64,000 bases of DNA from Clostridium pasteurianum (GTDB taxonomy: Bacteria > Bacillota > Clostridia > Clostridiales > Clostridiaceae), in NCBI RefSeq assembly GCF_001705235.1, contig NZ_MCGV01000001.1, forward strand, positions 3,476,181 through 3,540,180, written 5' to 3'. The notes below the pieces were generated by a model. The model was not told where the DNA came from. It saw nothing but the letters and a program-made list of their open reading frames with translations, and did not search any database. Shown here in pieces: positions 8,918 to 17,685 of the stretch. Position numbers and translations under genes: made by a program. Numbering within the stretch: the first letter of the stretch is position 1; every line of letters begins with the position of its first letter.

Positions 8918-9748
8918 TTATTTTATACTTCCGGCTGTTACGGACTTTATAATGTGTTTTTGTGCAACGAAATAGAAGATTATAACAGGTATTATATCAA
9001 GTATTAATCCGGCTAAGGCTAAATTCCACTGCTTAGTGTACTCACCAAAGAAGAAGAATGTTTTTAGCGGAATTGTAAGTGTACTAGGTTTATTAATTAC
9101 GAGAGATGGAAGTAGATAATCGTTCCATATCCACACAGTGTTAAGTATTGCAACAGTGACTGACATAGGTTTTAGAAGTGGAAAAATTATATACCAAAAA
9201 GTTTGAAATTTGCTACAGCCATCAAGCATAGCAGCTTCGTCTAGTTCTTTTGGAATGCTTTTCAAGAAACCATGATATAGAAAAATTGATAAAGCGGCAC
9301 CGAAGCCTAGGTACATAAATATTATGCCACCTACATTTAGAAGATGTAATTTTCCCATAAATCTTATAAGAGGAAGCATTACAGATTGAAACGGTATAAT
9401 CATTGAAGCTATAAAAAGCATCAAAATAAAATTGCTAAGCTTGCTTTTTGTTCTTTCAAGCATCCAGGCAGCCATAGATCCAAAGATTATTATTAATGCA
9501 ACACTTACTATAGTTATAAATAATGAGTGTGACAGAGAAGTAAAGAAATCTAGTTCTTTATAAGCGTCTTTAAAATTGTCTAAAATTAATGATTTTGGCA
9601 GTGCTAAGGTACTTGAAAAGAGTTCAGACTTAGTTTTAAAAGCATTTACTATAATTATATAAAAAGGGGATAAAAATAATAAAGCTGCAAGTATTCCAAT
9701 TATAGTTGTAGGAAGATTAGATATATGAAACTTTTTTTGTTTAACCAT
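8918..9748 (-). CDS. malG: Maltodextrin ABC transporter permease, MalG type
   Basis: An inner-membrane subunit of a carbohydrate-uptake (CUT1) ABC importer with about six membrane segments. The cytoplasmic coupling motif is visible as ELDEAAMLDGCSKFQTFWYIIFPLLKP (EAA loop), which docks with the ATPase. At 276 residues it matches MalG-type subunits. Its ATG overlaps the stop of the preceding permease by one base (TAATG at 9746-9750), so translation is probably coupled. No ATPase gene is in the operon. Many Firmicutes use a shared MsmX/MsiK-type ATPase encoded elsewhere, which is likely here. The sugar specificity (maltose/maltodextrin) is inferred from the neighbouring enzymes. Confidence 0.92.
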   Translation of the reverse strand: MVKQKKFHISNLPTTIIGILAALLFLSPFYIIIVNAFKTKSELFSSTLALPKSLILDNFKDAYKELDFFTSLSHSLFITIVSVALIIIFGSMAAWMLERTKSKLSNFILMLFIASMIIPFQSVMLPLIRFMGKLHLLNVGGIIFMYLGFGAALSIFLYHGFLKSIPKELDEAAMLDGCSKFQTFWYIIFPLLKPMSVTVAILNTVWIWNDYLLPSLVINKPSTLTIPLKTFFFFGEYTKQWNLALAGLILDIIPVIIFYFVAQKHIIKSVTAGSIK

Positions 9749-10620
9749 TATGCTTCCACCTCACCTTTCTTTGAGAAATATACTTGAGTTAATGAAATGC
9801 ATCCTACTATAAGGAAGAATATTACTGCTTTTGCCTGGGCTACTCCCATATGGTTAAATTGGAAAGCAGTATTATATATATTCATTGCTAGCATTTCTGT
9901 AGAATTTGCAGGTCCACCTGCTGTTAGGGACAAGTTTTGATCGTATAATTTAAACGAATTTGATAGAGTGAGGAAAATACTTACAGTAAATGCTGGCCTT
10001 ATTAGAGGTATTATAATATTTTTGATTTTCTGCCAGCCATTAGCGCCATCAATTTCTGCAGCCTCAAGAACTTCAGCAGGTATATTTTCAAGCGAAGTTA
10101 TATAAATTATCATTAAGTATCCAGACATTTGCCATGCCATTATTATTACAAGACCAATTAAACCTGTTGTACTATTTGACAACCATCCGAGAAGCCATTT
10201 TTGATTAAATAGAGAACCAAGGGATGCAAACACTTGTACAAATATGAATTGCCATATAAAACCTAATATAAGTCCGCCTATAAGATTTGGCATAAAAAAT
10301 ATTGTTCTAAGCAAATTATTTAGTTTTGACTTTCTTGTAACTAAAAGAGCAAGACCAAAAGCAATGCAGTTTAGTACAATAAGAGATAGTATAGTGAATT
10401 TTAAAGTGAAGAAAAATGAGTGAGTGAAAGTAGAGTCTTTGAAAATATCAAAATAATTTTTAAGTCCCACGAATTTTGTTTTTGATTCAATTCCATTCCA
10501 GTCGGTAAAAGAATAATATATTCCGGTTACAAGAGGTACTAATTGAACTATAACATAGGCAATTAAAATAGGAGCTAGAAATGCCCAAAATGATAAGTTC
10601 TTTTTTGATTTCCTTAGCAT
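9748..10620 (-). CDS. malF: Maltodextrin ABC transporter permease, MalF type
   Basis: The second membrane subunit of the CUT1 importer, with about six membrane segments and the EAA loop visible as EVLEAAEIDGANGWQKIKNIIIPLIRP. At 290 residues it is the short Gram-positive form, without the large periplasmic loop of E. coli MalF. The frame extends to 10665, but GAGGAGG lies just upstream of the ATG at 10620, and the hydrophobic N-terminal segment begins shortly after. A 490-base gap holding a palindromic element separates it from the binding-protein gene upstream. That spacing allows unequal expression of the two. Confidence 0.92.
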   Translation of the reverse strand: MLRKSKKNLSFWAFLAPILIAYVIVQLVPLVTGIYYSFTDWNGIESKTKFVGLKNYFDIFKDSTFTHSFFFTLKFTILSLIVLNCIAFGLALLVTRKSKLNNLLRTIFFMPNLIGGLILGFIWQFIFVQVFASLGSLFNQKWLLGWLSNSTTGLIGLVIIMAWQMSGYLMIIYITSLENIPAEVLEAAEIDGANGWQKIKNIIIPLIRPAFTVSIFLTLSNSFKLYDQNLSLTAGGPANSTEMLAMNIYNTAFQFNHMGVAQAKAVIFFLIVGCISLTQVYFSKKGEVEA

Positions 10621-10858
10621 AAAAAAACCTCCTCGATTTTTTATTTGTAAAATGTGGTGTTGCAATTTGTAGATTAAAGATATTGCTAACTAACATTGAT
10701 TTTTGACACAAACAAGGGGAAGATTCATCTACTCCCACAGAATTTTAGGCATTAATTGCATAGATTTACTTTTAGATCTATAATGTTTGACATTTAAATA
10801 AGCTAATGTATTAATTATTATTAATCAAATTATCCATGGAATTATATACAAATACAAA

Positions 10859-11106
10859 CATATTATAGTATTTTTCGTAGGGAAGTGGAGAAAAATTTAC
10901 ATTGCACTTATTCCAATGAAAGTAATAATATTTTGGAAACGATTTAAATAAAATTCAATAGGTCTTGTTCCAAATTATAAAAAGACTTAGAAATTTTAAT
11001 TTGTTTGAGCTTTTTTTTAGCGAGTTATTAAAATTTCTTGGTATTTTTATAATTCGGAGCTTAGACTTATGATTTTTATTTAATGTTTCAAAATGTTATT
11101 ACTTTT
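10859..11106. mobile_element. Palindromic repeat element, copy 2 (MITE-like)
   Basis: This is a second copy of the element at 4735-4983, in the same orientation. The core palindrome is 10918-11106, and the left-hand block TATTATAGTATTTTTCGTAG is shared exactly. Weaker similarity continues upstream (10709-10755 against 4671-4715) with extra sequence of about 80 bases between. It lies inside the operon, directly after the binding-protein gene and before the permeases, so its hairpin would be transcribed. The rest of 10621-10858 holds no gene I can see. Confidence 0.7.
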
Positions 11107-11110
11107 AAAA

Positions 11111-12415
11111 TTATTTTCTTGAAGCAGCCCAAGTATCTTTTGCGTTTTTAACTAAGTTATCCCAAGTCATTTCTCCAGCTGTGTATTTTTGTAAGTCAGA
11201 ACCAAGTTTGTTTTGACCCCAACCAGTAGGATATCCCATAAATACCCAAGGTATTGTTTTGCCTTCTTTAGAGTAGTTATTTATTTCTTTAGATATTGGA
11301 TCAACGGGTTGTAAGTTTGCAGCATCATAACCTTTTAATGCAGGTATGAATTTAAAATCGTTTATTATTAAATTTTTACCCTTATCAGAAGTATAGAGCC
11401 AATTTAAGAAGTCTTTTGCCGCCTTTTTAGTTGCAGCATCTTTGCTAGAGTTTACAGCCCAGTACATAGGAACACCAACAGGTACACAGTCTTGTTTATC
11501 AGAGCCATCTATTGGCAATGGAAGTAATCCCATATTGTTAGCTACATTTTTATCTATTCCTGAAACTGTAGAATAAATCCAGTTACCTTGCTCTATTATG
11601 GCAACTTTATTTAAAGAGAATAATTTTTCAACTTGAGTTGAGTAATCAACACTATTAATGGATTTATCTGTCCCATCTGGTTTGTAAGCGTATTTATTTT
11701 GTATATCTACTATTTTTTTGAATCCATTAGCGTAAGTAAAGTTTATTGTTTTTGCATTATAAGCTGAAACACTATCCTTTAATTCTAATGCAAGTGGAAC
11801 ATTTGAATCGTGAAGTCCGCCAATCCAAGATTCTTTTCCAGCGGTTCCAAATACGGCATCAAGTCCTAATTCCTTTTTCTTGGAATCTAATGTCTGAACT
11901 GCTTTTTCAAGATCTGAGTATGTCTTTATAGTGGAAGTATCAATACCAGCCTTTTTAAAGATAGCTTTATTATATATAAATCCGTAACCTTCCATATCAA
12001 ATGGTAAGCCATAAATTTTATTTTCCGATTTAACTGCATCTAAAGTTCCATCATATGCTTTAGAAACCCAAGGCTCTTTGGATAAATCCTCTAGCTTGTT
12101 TTTCCAATCTTTTACGTCCTGTGGACCACCAATATTATATATTGCAGGTTCATCACCAGAAGAAAACTTTGATTTTAAGGCTGCACCGTAATCCTGACCG
12201 CCTCCAACAGTTTGTACAGTTATGGAAACATTTTTATGTGTTGATTCGTAATCCTTTACAGCCTTCTCAAGAGCAGTTTTAGATTCAACTTTAAATTGGA
12301 ATATAGTGAAGTTTACATCACTTGAAGAACTACTGCTGCCCCCACAGCCTGTAAGTAATCCTGTAGTTAATGTAAATGCACACGCAAGTGCCATTAGGCT
12401 TTTGATTCTTTTCAT
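11111..12415 (-). CDS. malE: Maltose/maltodextrin-binding lipoprotein, MalE type
   Basis: The extracellular solute-binding subunit of the importer (SBP family 1). A lipoprotein signal runs over the first 25 residues, with positively charged MKRIKS, a hydrophobic core and the lipobox LLTGC. The Cys would be lipidated and the mature protein anchored to the membrane. A Ser-rich linker (GGSSSSSS) follows. At 434 residues it has the usual length. The frame opens at 12457 inside the operator, but TTGGAGGG lies just before the ATG at 12415. It is the first gene of the operon, under a perfect TTGACA-17-TATAAT promoter with a LacI-type operator. Confidence 0.92.
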   Translation of the reverse strand: MKRIKSLMALACAFTLTTGLLTGCGGSSSSSSDVNFTIFQFKVESKTALEKAVKDYESTHKNVSITVQTVGGGQDYGAALKSKFSSGDEPAIYNIGGPQDVKDWKNKLEDLSKEPWVSKAYDGTLDAVKSENKIYGLPFDMEGYGFIYNKAIFKKAGIDTSTIKTYSDLEKAVQTLDSKKKELGLDAVFGTAGKESWIGGLHDSNVPLALELKDSVSAYNAKTINFTYANGFKKIVDIQNKYAYKPDGTDKSINSVDYSTQVEKLFSLNKVAIIEQGNWIYSTVSGIDKNVANNMGLLPLPIDGSDKQDCVPVGVPMYWAVNSSKDAATKKAAKDFLNWLYTSDKGKNLIINDFKFIPALKGYDAANLQPVDPISKEINNYSKEGKTIPWVFMGYPTGWGQNKLGSDLQKYTAGEMTWDNLVKNAKDTWAASRK

Positions 12416-12442
12416 AGATATCCCTCCAATAATAATAAATAG

Positions 12443-12456
12443 TGCAATCGCTTGCA
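12443..12456. promoter_or_regulatory. LacI-family (MalR-like) operator before malE
   Basis: TGCAATCGCTTGCA is a 14-base near-palindrome with a central CG, typical of LacI/GalR-family operators. It starts 10 bases after the -10 box of the malE promoter, over the transcription start. A matching site stands at the pgmB promoter. The regulator gene is not in this window. Confidence 0.75.
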
Positions 12457-12465
12457 TTTGTGTAT

Positions 12466-12494
12466 ATTATATTTTATTTATTTATTGATGTCAA
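12466..12494 (-). promoter_or_regulatory. Sigma-A promoter of the malE operon
   Basis: On the minus strand, TTGACA (complement of 12489-12494) and TATAAT (complement of 12466-12471) are separated by 17 bases. Both hexamers are perfect. Confidence 0.85.
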
Positions 12495-12765
12495 ATATAT
12501 CCTTGAATAGGAAAATTAATATAATGTAATGGATTACAAGAGAATGACTATATAAATCCTTAATATGAAGAAATTTCATAAAAAATAACAATTGATTTTT
12601 AAGTGCAATGAACTTGATAATAGAATTAAGGTGGTATATAAAATGTTTTAGGTTAAAAAGTGTAGTAAAGCTAAGGTTATAATATACTACATATATAGTA
12701 ATTACAGTATATTTCCCATAATGTGTATTAATAGTTGAATTTGAAAAAAATCATATGTGAAATTG
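12495..12765. other. Intergenic region between the divergent maltose promoters
   Basis: This AT-rich stretch holds no credible reading frame. It separates the leftward malE promoter from the rightward pgmB promoter. I see no further conserved element in it. Confidence 0.5.
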
Positions 12766-12794
12766 TTGACTAGCTTAAAAAAGTGTTTTATAAT
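12766..12794 (+). promoter_or_regulatory. Sigma-A promoter of pgmB-maltose phosphorylase
   Basis: TTGACT at 12766-12771 and TATAAT at 12789-12794 have a 17-base spacer. Transcription would begin near 12801, leaving a leader of about 140 bases before pgmB. Confidence 0.8.
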
Positions 12795-12804
12795 GAACAA
12801 AATA

Positions 12805-12818
12805 TGCAATCGGTTGCA
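12805..12818. promoter_or_regulatory. LacI-family (MalR-like) operator before pgmB
   Basis: TGCAATCGGTTGCA differs by one base from the malE operator. It starts 10 bases after the -10 box, the same geometry as at malE, so one repressor probably controls both arms. Confidence 0.78.
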
Positions 12819-12943
12819 CAATAAAAAGCATAAAATATTGTAATACTAATTATATTTACTTTGAAGATTATGCTATGAAAAATGTAAAGATTAGTGTTTA
12901 TTAAAGTATGGCTATTTAAATTATGATATTAGGAGGATGGTTG

Positions 12944-13594
12944 ATGGATAAAATAAAAGCGTGTATATTTGATTTAGATGGTGTTATTGTTGATACTGCT
13001 AAATATCATTACATGGCATGGAAAAAGCTGGCTAAGGAATTAGGATTTGAGTTCACTAAGGAACAAAATGAAAGATTAAAAGGTATAAGTAGAATGAAGT
13101 CTTTAGATATACTTTTGGATATTGGCAAAATTAAAGCTACTGATGATGAAAAAATCAAATTGGCAGAGAAAAAGAATAATTGGTACAGGGAATATATTTC
13201 AAATATGAAAAGTGATGAAATTCTTCCTGGTGCTAAGGAAATTTTAGAGCTTGTTAGGAATAATGGAATAAAGACAGCACTTGGTTCCGTTAGTAAAAAT
13301 TCCATGACAATACTAAATGGACTTAAACTAACAGAATATTTTGATGCCATAATTGATGGTAATAAGGTCAAAAATGCCAAACCCAATCCAGAGGTATTTT
13401 TGCTTGGGGCAGGTGAACTCAATATTAATCCAAAGAATTGCGTTGTTTTTGAGGATGCTAAATCTGGAATTGAAGCTGCAACTAATGCTGGAATGTATTC
13501 GATTGGTATAGGAGATAAAAAGATATTAGGTAAAGCTAATATTGTTGTTAAATCTTTACTTGATGTATCTCTTGAAACGTTTAACTACTTATAA
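12944..13594 (+). CDS. pgmB: Beta-phosphoglucomutase
   Basis: A HAD-superfamily enzyme that converts beta-glucose 1-phosphate to glucose 6-phosphate. The phosphorylated Asp motif FDLDGVIVDT lies at residues 8-17, followed by a helical cap with the substrate loop around KGISRMKS. Motif II is LGSVSKNS and the metal-binding end motif is FEDAKSGIEAA. At 216 residues it is full length. The frame opens at 12923, but AGGAGG at 12931-12936 is placed for the ATG at 12944. Its partner, maltose phosphorylase, follows 35 bases later and makes its substrate. The pair lies under the operator-controlled promoter. Confidence 0.95.
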   Translation: MDKIKACIFDLDGVIVDTAKYHYMAWKKLAKELGFEFTKEQNERLKGISRMKSLDILLDIGKIKATDDEKIKLAEKKNNWYREYISNMKSDEILPGAKEILELVRNNGIKTALGSVSKNSMTILNGLKLTEYFDAIIDGNKVKNAKPNPEVFLLGAGELNINPKNCVVFEDAKSGIEAATNAGMYSIGIGDKKILGKANIVVKSLLDVSLETFNYL

Positions 13595-13629
13595 TGGTTA
13601 TAAAATTTAGTGAAAGTAGGTGAATTAAA

Positions 13630-15927
13630 TTGAAAAAATATTTTAAGTTAGATCCATGGAATATTATACAGGATAATTTTAATGATGAAGATAATAGAAT
13701 TGCTGAGAGTATATTTAGTATTGGAAATGGATATATGGGTCAGCGAGCGAACTTTGAAGAAGATTATAGTGGAAATACTCTGCAAGGTAGCTATATGGCG
13801 GGAATATATTATCCTGATAAGACGAAAGTTGGATGGTGGAAAAATGGATATCCTAAATATTTTGCAAAAGTACTAAATTCTACAAACTGGATTGGAATAA
13901 AAGTTAAAATTGACGGAGAAAATTTTGATCTTTCAAAGTGTAAAGTTAAAGAATTTAAAAGAGTGCTTAATATGCATGATGGATATCTTTATAGGATAGT
14001 AACTGCTGAATTTCAAAATGGTAAGATAATAAAAATTGAAACTAAGAGGTTTGTAAGTATTGTTAATAAAGAAATAGGAGCATTAAAATATTCCATAACC
14101 CCAGTTAATTTTAGTGGTGAAGTTATTTTTGAGCCTTATCTTGATGGAGATATAAAAAATACGGATGCCAATTATGATGAAAAGTTTTGGGATGAAGTTT
14201 CAAAGAAGATAGATAGTGATAGAGGATACCTTTTGATAAAAACGAAAAAGTCAAATTTTTATCTTTGTTCTTCTATGAGATATGATATTATGAGGCAGGG
14301 TAAAAGGGACACTGTAGCTGCTGAGAATTTTGGAAGAGAAAAGTTTATTGGGAGTACAGTGAAATTAGAATTAGAGAAAAATGAAACAGTAACTTTAGTG
14401 AAATATGTTTCTAATGTTACATCGAGAGATTTTAAAGTAGATGATTTAATAAGTGCAGGAGAAAAGGTTCTTGAAGAGGCTTATGCAAAAGGTTTTGAAG
14501 TAATGGCTGATGAGCAAGCTGCAGCCTGGCATGAGAAATGGAGAGAAAGTGACATAATAATAGAAGGTGATGTAGCTGCTCAGCAGGCCATTAGGTTTAA
14601 TATATTTCAGCTAAATCAAACGTATACAGGAGAAGATGATAGATTAAATATTGGACCTAAAGGTTTTACAGGTGAAAAATATGGTGGAAGTACTTATTGG
14701 GATACAGAGGCATATTGCTTACCTTTTTACTTGGCCACAGCAGACAAGAAAATTGCAAGAAATCTCTTGATTTATAGGTATAAACATCTTGAAAAGGCCA
14801 AGGAAAATGCTAGAAAACTTGGATTAAAAAAAGGTGCTCTTTATCCAATGGTAACAATGAACGGTGAGGAATGCCACAATGAATGGGAGATCACTTTTGA
14901 AGAAATCCATAGAAATGGTGCTATAGCATATGCAATATATAATTATGTGAATTATACAGGAGATAAAAGTTATTTAAGTGAGTATGGATTAGATGTATTA
15001 GTTGAAATATCTAGATTTTGGGAGGAACGAGTTAACTTTTCTCAGGATAAAAATAAGTATGTAATTTTAGGAGTAACAGGACCTAATGAGTATGAGAATA
15101 ATGTGAATAATAATTGGTACACAAATAGGCTTGCAGTATGGACTTTAGAATATACTTTAAAAGTATTAGAAGCTTTGAAAAGTGAAGCAACCTCAGAATA
15201 TAAAAAAGTGGTTAAAAGATTAAAAATTGAGGACAAAGAAATAAACAAATGGAATGATATTATAAATAATATGTATTATCCATTTGATAAAAAATTAAAT
15301 ATATTTTTGCAGCAAGATGGATATATGGATAAAGAACAGCTGTTAGTAAAGGATATAGATCCAAAAGAGCTGCCTATTAATCAGCATTGGTCATGGGATA
15401 GAATTTTAAGATCGTGTTTTATAAAACAAGCAGATGTACTTCAAGGTTTGTATTTCTTTCAGCACCTTTATGATAAGGATACGATAAGGAGAAATTTTGA
15501 TTTCTATGAGCCTAGAACTGTACATGAATCCTCACTTTCTCCATGTATACATTCCATTTTGGCGGCTAAACTTGATAAGAAGGATAAGGCATATGAACTA
15601 TATCTAAGAACTGCTAGGCTGGATTTAGACAATTATAATAATGACACAGATGATGGCTGCCACATTACAAGTATGGCTGGAACCTGGATGTCTGTGGTAC
15701 AGGGTTTTGGAGGACTCCAAGTAAAGAATGATATGCTTTCACTTAATCCATTTTTACCAAGCACATGGAAACTCTTTTCATTTAAAGTCAGGTTTAGAGA
15801 TACATTAATTAAAGTAACTGTAGATAGTGATGGAATAAAAATAGATAATGAAAGTAAAACTGAAATGAAAATATTAGTTAATGATAAAATATATGATATA
15901 CATGCTTTAAAAAGTATTACCATATGA
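13630..15927 (+). CDS. Maltose phosphorylase (GH65)
   Basis: It splits maltose with inorganic phosphate into glucose and beta-glucose 1-phosphate, saving one ATP per disaccharide. It is a GH65 inverting phosphorylase with an N-terminal beta-sandwich, an (alpha/alpha)6 barrel and a C-terminal beta-domain. The general acid is E487 in the GPNEYENN motif, the family position. At 765 residues it has the standard length. The start is TTG at 13630, preceded by GTAGGTGA; no nearby ATG keeps the conserved N-terminus. Trehalose and kojibiose phosphorylases share the fold. Maltose is chosen because of length, the E487 context and the maltose transporter beside it. Confidence 0.9.
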   Translation: MKKYFKLDPWNIIQDNFNDEDNRIAESIFSIGNGYMGQRANFEEDYSGNTLQGSYMAGIYYPDKTKVGWWKNGYPKYFAKVLNSTNWIGIKVKIDGENFDLSKCKVKEFKRVLNMHDGYLYRIVTAEFQNGKIIKIETKRFVSIVNKEIGALKYSITPVNFSGEVIFEPYLDGDIKNTDANYDEKFWDEVSKKIDSDRGYLLIKTKKSNFYLCSSMRYDIMRQGKRDTVAAENFGREKFIGSTVKLELEKNETVTLVKYVSNVTSRDFKVDDLISAGEKVLEEAYAKGFEVMADEQAAAWHEKWRESDIIIEGDVAAQQAIRFNIFQLNQTYTGEDDRLNIGPKGFTGEKYGGSTYWDTEAYCLPFYLATADKKIARNLLIYRYKHLEKAKENARKLGLKKGALYPMVTMNGEECHNEWEITFEEIHRNGAIAYAIYNYVNYTGDKSYLSEYGLDVLVEISRFWEERVNFSQDKNKYVILGVTGPNEYENNVNNNWYTNRLAVWTLEYTLKVLEALKSEATSEYKKVVKRLKIEDKEINKWNDIINNMYYPFDKKLNIFLQQDGYMDKEQLLVKDIDPKELPINQHWSWDRILRSCFIKQADVLQGLYFFQHLYDKDTIRRNFDFYEPRTVHESSLSPCIHSILAAKLDKKDKAYELYLRTARLDLDNYNNDTDDGCHITSMAGTWMSVVQGFGGLQVKNDMLSLNPFLPSTWKLFSFKVRFRDTLIKVTVDSDGIKIDNESKTEMKILVNDKIYDIHALKSITI

Positions 15928-16020
15928 TAATTGAATATAATATTGTATAGTATGTATTCAAGTTGATTATCCATGTAATGTAAAAAATTATTTTAAAAGT
16001 TTATTTGGCATAATAATATA

Positions 16021-16058
16021 AAAAACTGTTTCAAAAATTTAATTTTGAAACAGTTTTT
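16021..16058. terminator. Bidirectional terminator between maltose phosphorylase and kdgK
   Basis: A perfect 16-base inverted repeat (16021-16036 with 16043-16058, AAAAACTGTTTCAAAA and complement) has a 6-base loop. A runs on one side and T runs on the other let it serve both converging genes. Confidence 0.85.
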
Positions 16059-16091
16059 TATATATTAAAGAGTTTTGTATGGTAGTGTCTA

Positions 16092-17081
16092 TTATCTACT
16101 TACTTTTCCTGAGCCATCGCTGTTCATAAGATTTATAACTTCATCTGCTGTTGAAAGGTTAACATCACCATTCATACTGTATTTTAAACATGATCCTGCT
16201 GTTGCAAATTCTATTATTTCTTGATTTGAAAGTTTTGATGTTATTGCATATATAAGTGATGCAGCAAAAGCATCGCCGCCTCCTATATTGTCAACAACAT
16301 GTATATCATATTTCTTTGAATTATAAAAATCTTTTCCATCATAAAGTACAGCTGTCCAATCTACATCTTCTGCTGTAAATCGGTTTCGTAATATAATTGT
16401 AGCATATTTAAGATTAAATTTTTCTACAAGTTTTTTTAGTAAATCATTGCAGTTTGCATTACTATTTTCACCTATTGCCATTTGAGCTTCTTCTATGCTT
16501 CCAAGAGCTACATCACAGTATTCTAAAAGTTCCCTTATTGCTTTGCTGAAAGTAGCAGCATCCCATAGAGTTTCTCTGTAATTTAAATCTACACTTATAG
16601 TTAATCCTTTTTTCTTAGCTGCTTTTACTGCATCTAAAGTTATTTTTGCACATTCCTCTGAAAGTGCTGGAGTTATTCCAGAGAAGTGGAACCAATCTGC
16701 TCCATCAAATATTTTATCCCAATCAAAATCTTCTCTTTTAGCCTGTGCTATTGCAGAATCTTTTCTGTCATAAACAAGTTTTGCTGGTCTTTGTGATTCT
16801 CCATTTTCACAGAAATAAAGGCCAATTCTGTTTCCGCCTTTTACTATATCATTTGTATTAACACCGTATTTTCTTAGTTCATTTATTGCACACTGTGCTA
16901 TTGCGTTTTCTGGAAGCTTAGTTACATAGCTAACTTCCTTACCGAAATTGGCAAGTGAGACTGCTACGTTTGCTTCACTTCCACCATAAAATGCATTAAA
17001 CTGTTTAGCTTGGACAAATCTATCATAACCTGCTGGTGAAAGCCTAAGCATTATTTCTCCCAAAGTTACTATTTTACCCAT
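16092..17081 (-). CDS. kdgK: 2-keto-3-deoxygluconate kinase (PfkB family)
   Basis: It phosphorylates 2-keto-3-deoxygluconate to KDPG in uronate and pectin breakdown. It is a PfkB-type ribokinase fold: an N-terminal GGSEANVAVSLANFG sugar-binding block near residue 33, and the signature DNIGGGDAFAASLIYA with catalytic D270. At 329 residues it is full length. The frame opens at 17123, but GAAGGAG lies just before the ATG at 17081. It is a single-gene unit with its own promoter and an upstream operator-like palindrome. No KDPG aldolase gene is nearby. Other PfkB sugars cannot be fully excluded, but the overall sequence reads like KdgK. Confidence 0.85.
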   Translation of the reverse strand: MGKIVTLGEIMLRLSPAGYDRFVQAKQFNAFYGGSEANVAVSLANFGKEVSYVTKLPENAIAQCAINELRKYGVNTNDIVKGGNRIGLYFCENGESQRPAKLVYDRKDSAIAQAKREDFDWDKIFDGADWFHFSGITPALSEECAKITLDAVKAAKKKGLTISVDLNYRETLWDAATFSKAIRELLEYCDVALGSIEEAQMAIGENSNANCNDLLKKLVEKFNLKYATIILRNRFTAEDVDWTAVLYDGKDFYNSKKYDIHVVDNIGGGDAFAASLIYAITSKLSNQEIIEFATAGSCLKYSMNGDVNLSTADEVINLMNSDGSGKVSR

Positions 17082-17155
17082 TAAAGTCACTCCTTCTAAT
17101 ATTATAAAAAAACATTTTTGCAAATAATGTAGTAAAAACTTTATACTGCAATTTG

Positions 17156-17184
17156 ATTATATATTAAATGATTATAAAATTCAA
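17156..17184 (-). promoter_or_regulatory. Sigma-A promoter of kdgK
   Basis: On the minus strand, TTGAAT (complement of 17179-17184) and TATAAT (complement of 17156-17161) are separated by 17 bases, about 75 bases before the kdgK start. Confidence 0.65.
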
Positions 17185-17191
17185 TATATTT

Positions 17192-17207
17192 TGTTAACCG
17201 GTTTACA
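17192..17207. promoter_or_regulatory. LacI-family (KdgR/Cre-like) operator upstream of kdgK
   Basis: TGTTAACCGGTTTACA is a 16-base near-palindrome with a central CCGG, like KdgR or catabolite (CcpA) sites. It sits 7 bases upstream of the -35 box rather than over the start, a position more usual for activation or looping than for simple block. Confidence 0.6.
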
Positions 17208-17280
17208 TACTTTGTTATCAATAAATATATATTTTTATTAATTTTAGAAATTAACTGGAAAGAAAAAACTTCTTAATACA

Positions 17281-17312
17281 ATAGAGCCATACTTTATATA
17301 GTATGGCTCTAT
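17281..17312. terminator. Hairpin between the coat-type gene and kdgK, possible weak terminator
   Basis: A perfect 13-base stem (17281-17293 with 17300-17312, ATAGAGCCATACT and complement) has a 6-base loop. On the minus strand it follows the coat-type gene, but the T run after it is broken, so termination strength is uncertain. Confidence 0.5.
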
Positions 17313-17374
17313 AATTGGTGTTTTGAGCAATTTTAAATTTAATAGATAATATGACCTTTTATTGGTGGTGATGA

Positions 17375-17659
17375 TTACCTTATATCCTTTGATAAATTGC
17401 AGGCATCATTTTTAACTTGTTGAACCTCATTGTCAGGGGCATCTTTAGTTTGATACCAGCCTTTTTGTTTCATAGTATCGAAAATTTTATATTGCATTTC
17501 TTCGCTGCTTTTAAAATTATTAGCTAAAACATTTCTTAAATTCATACATGAAGATTCAGTGATTCCTGTGCTGTAAGATGATATTAGTTGTTTTTCAGAA
17601 GTTAATGCATCTTCTGCGAAATCTTTTTCAGTCATTGTTGACATCATTGTACTATTCAT
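17375..17659 (-). CDS. CotF-family spore coat protein
   Basis: A small cytosolic protein of 94 residues. The middle and C-terminal part (TEKDFAEDALTSEKQLISSY, MKQKGWYQTKDAPDNEV) matches the Coat F / ferritin-like coat family found in many copies in spore formers. These proteins are deposited on the developing spore in the mother cell. GGAGG lies before the ATG at 17659. The smaller gene 26 bases upstream has a related pattern, so the two probably form an operon and may pair. No obvious sigma-E or sigma-K promoter was assigned. Confidence 0.8.
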   Translation of the reverse strand: MNSTMMSTMTEKDFAEDALTSEKQLISSYSTGITESSCMNLRNVLANNFKSSEEMQYKIFDTMKQKGWYQTKDAPDNEVQQVKNDACNLSKDIR

Positions 17660-17685
17660 TCTAAATACCTCCGTATTATTAATTA

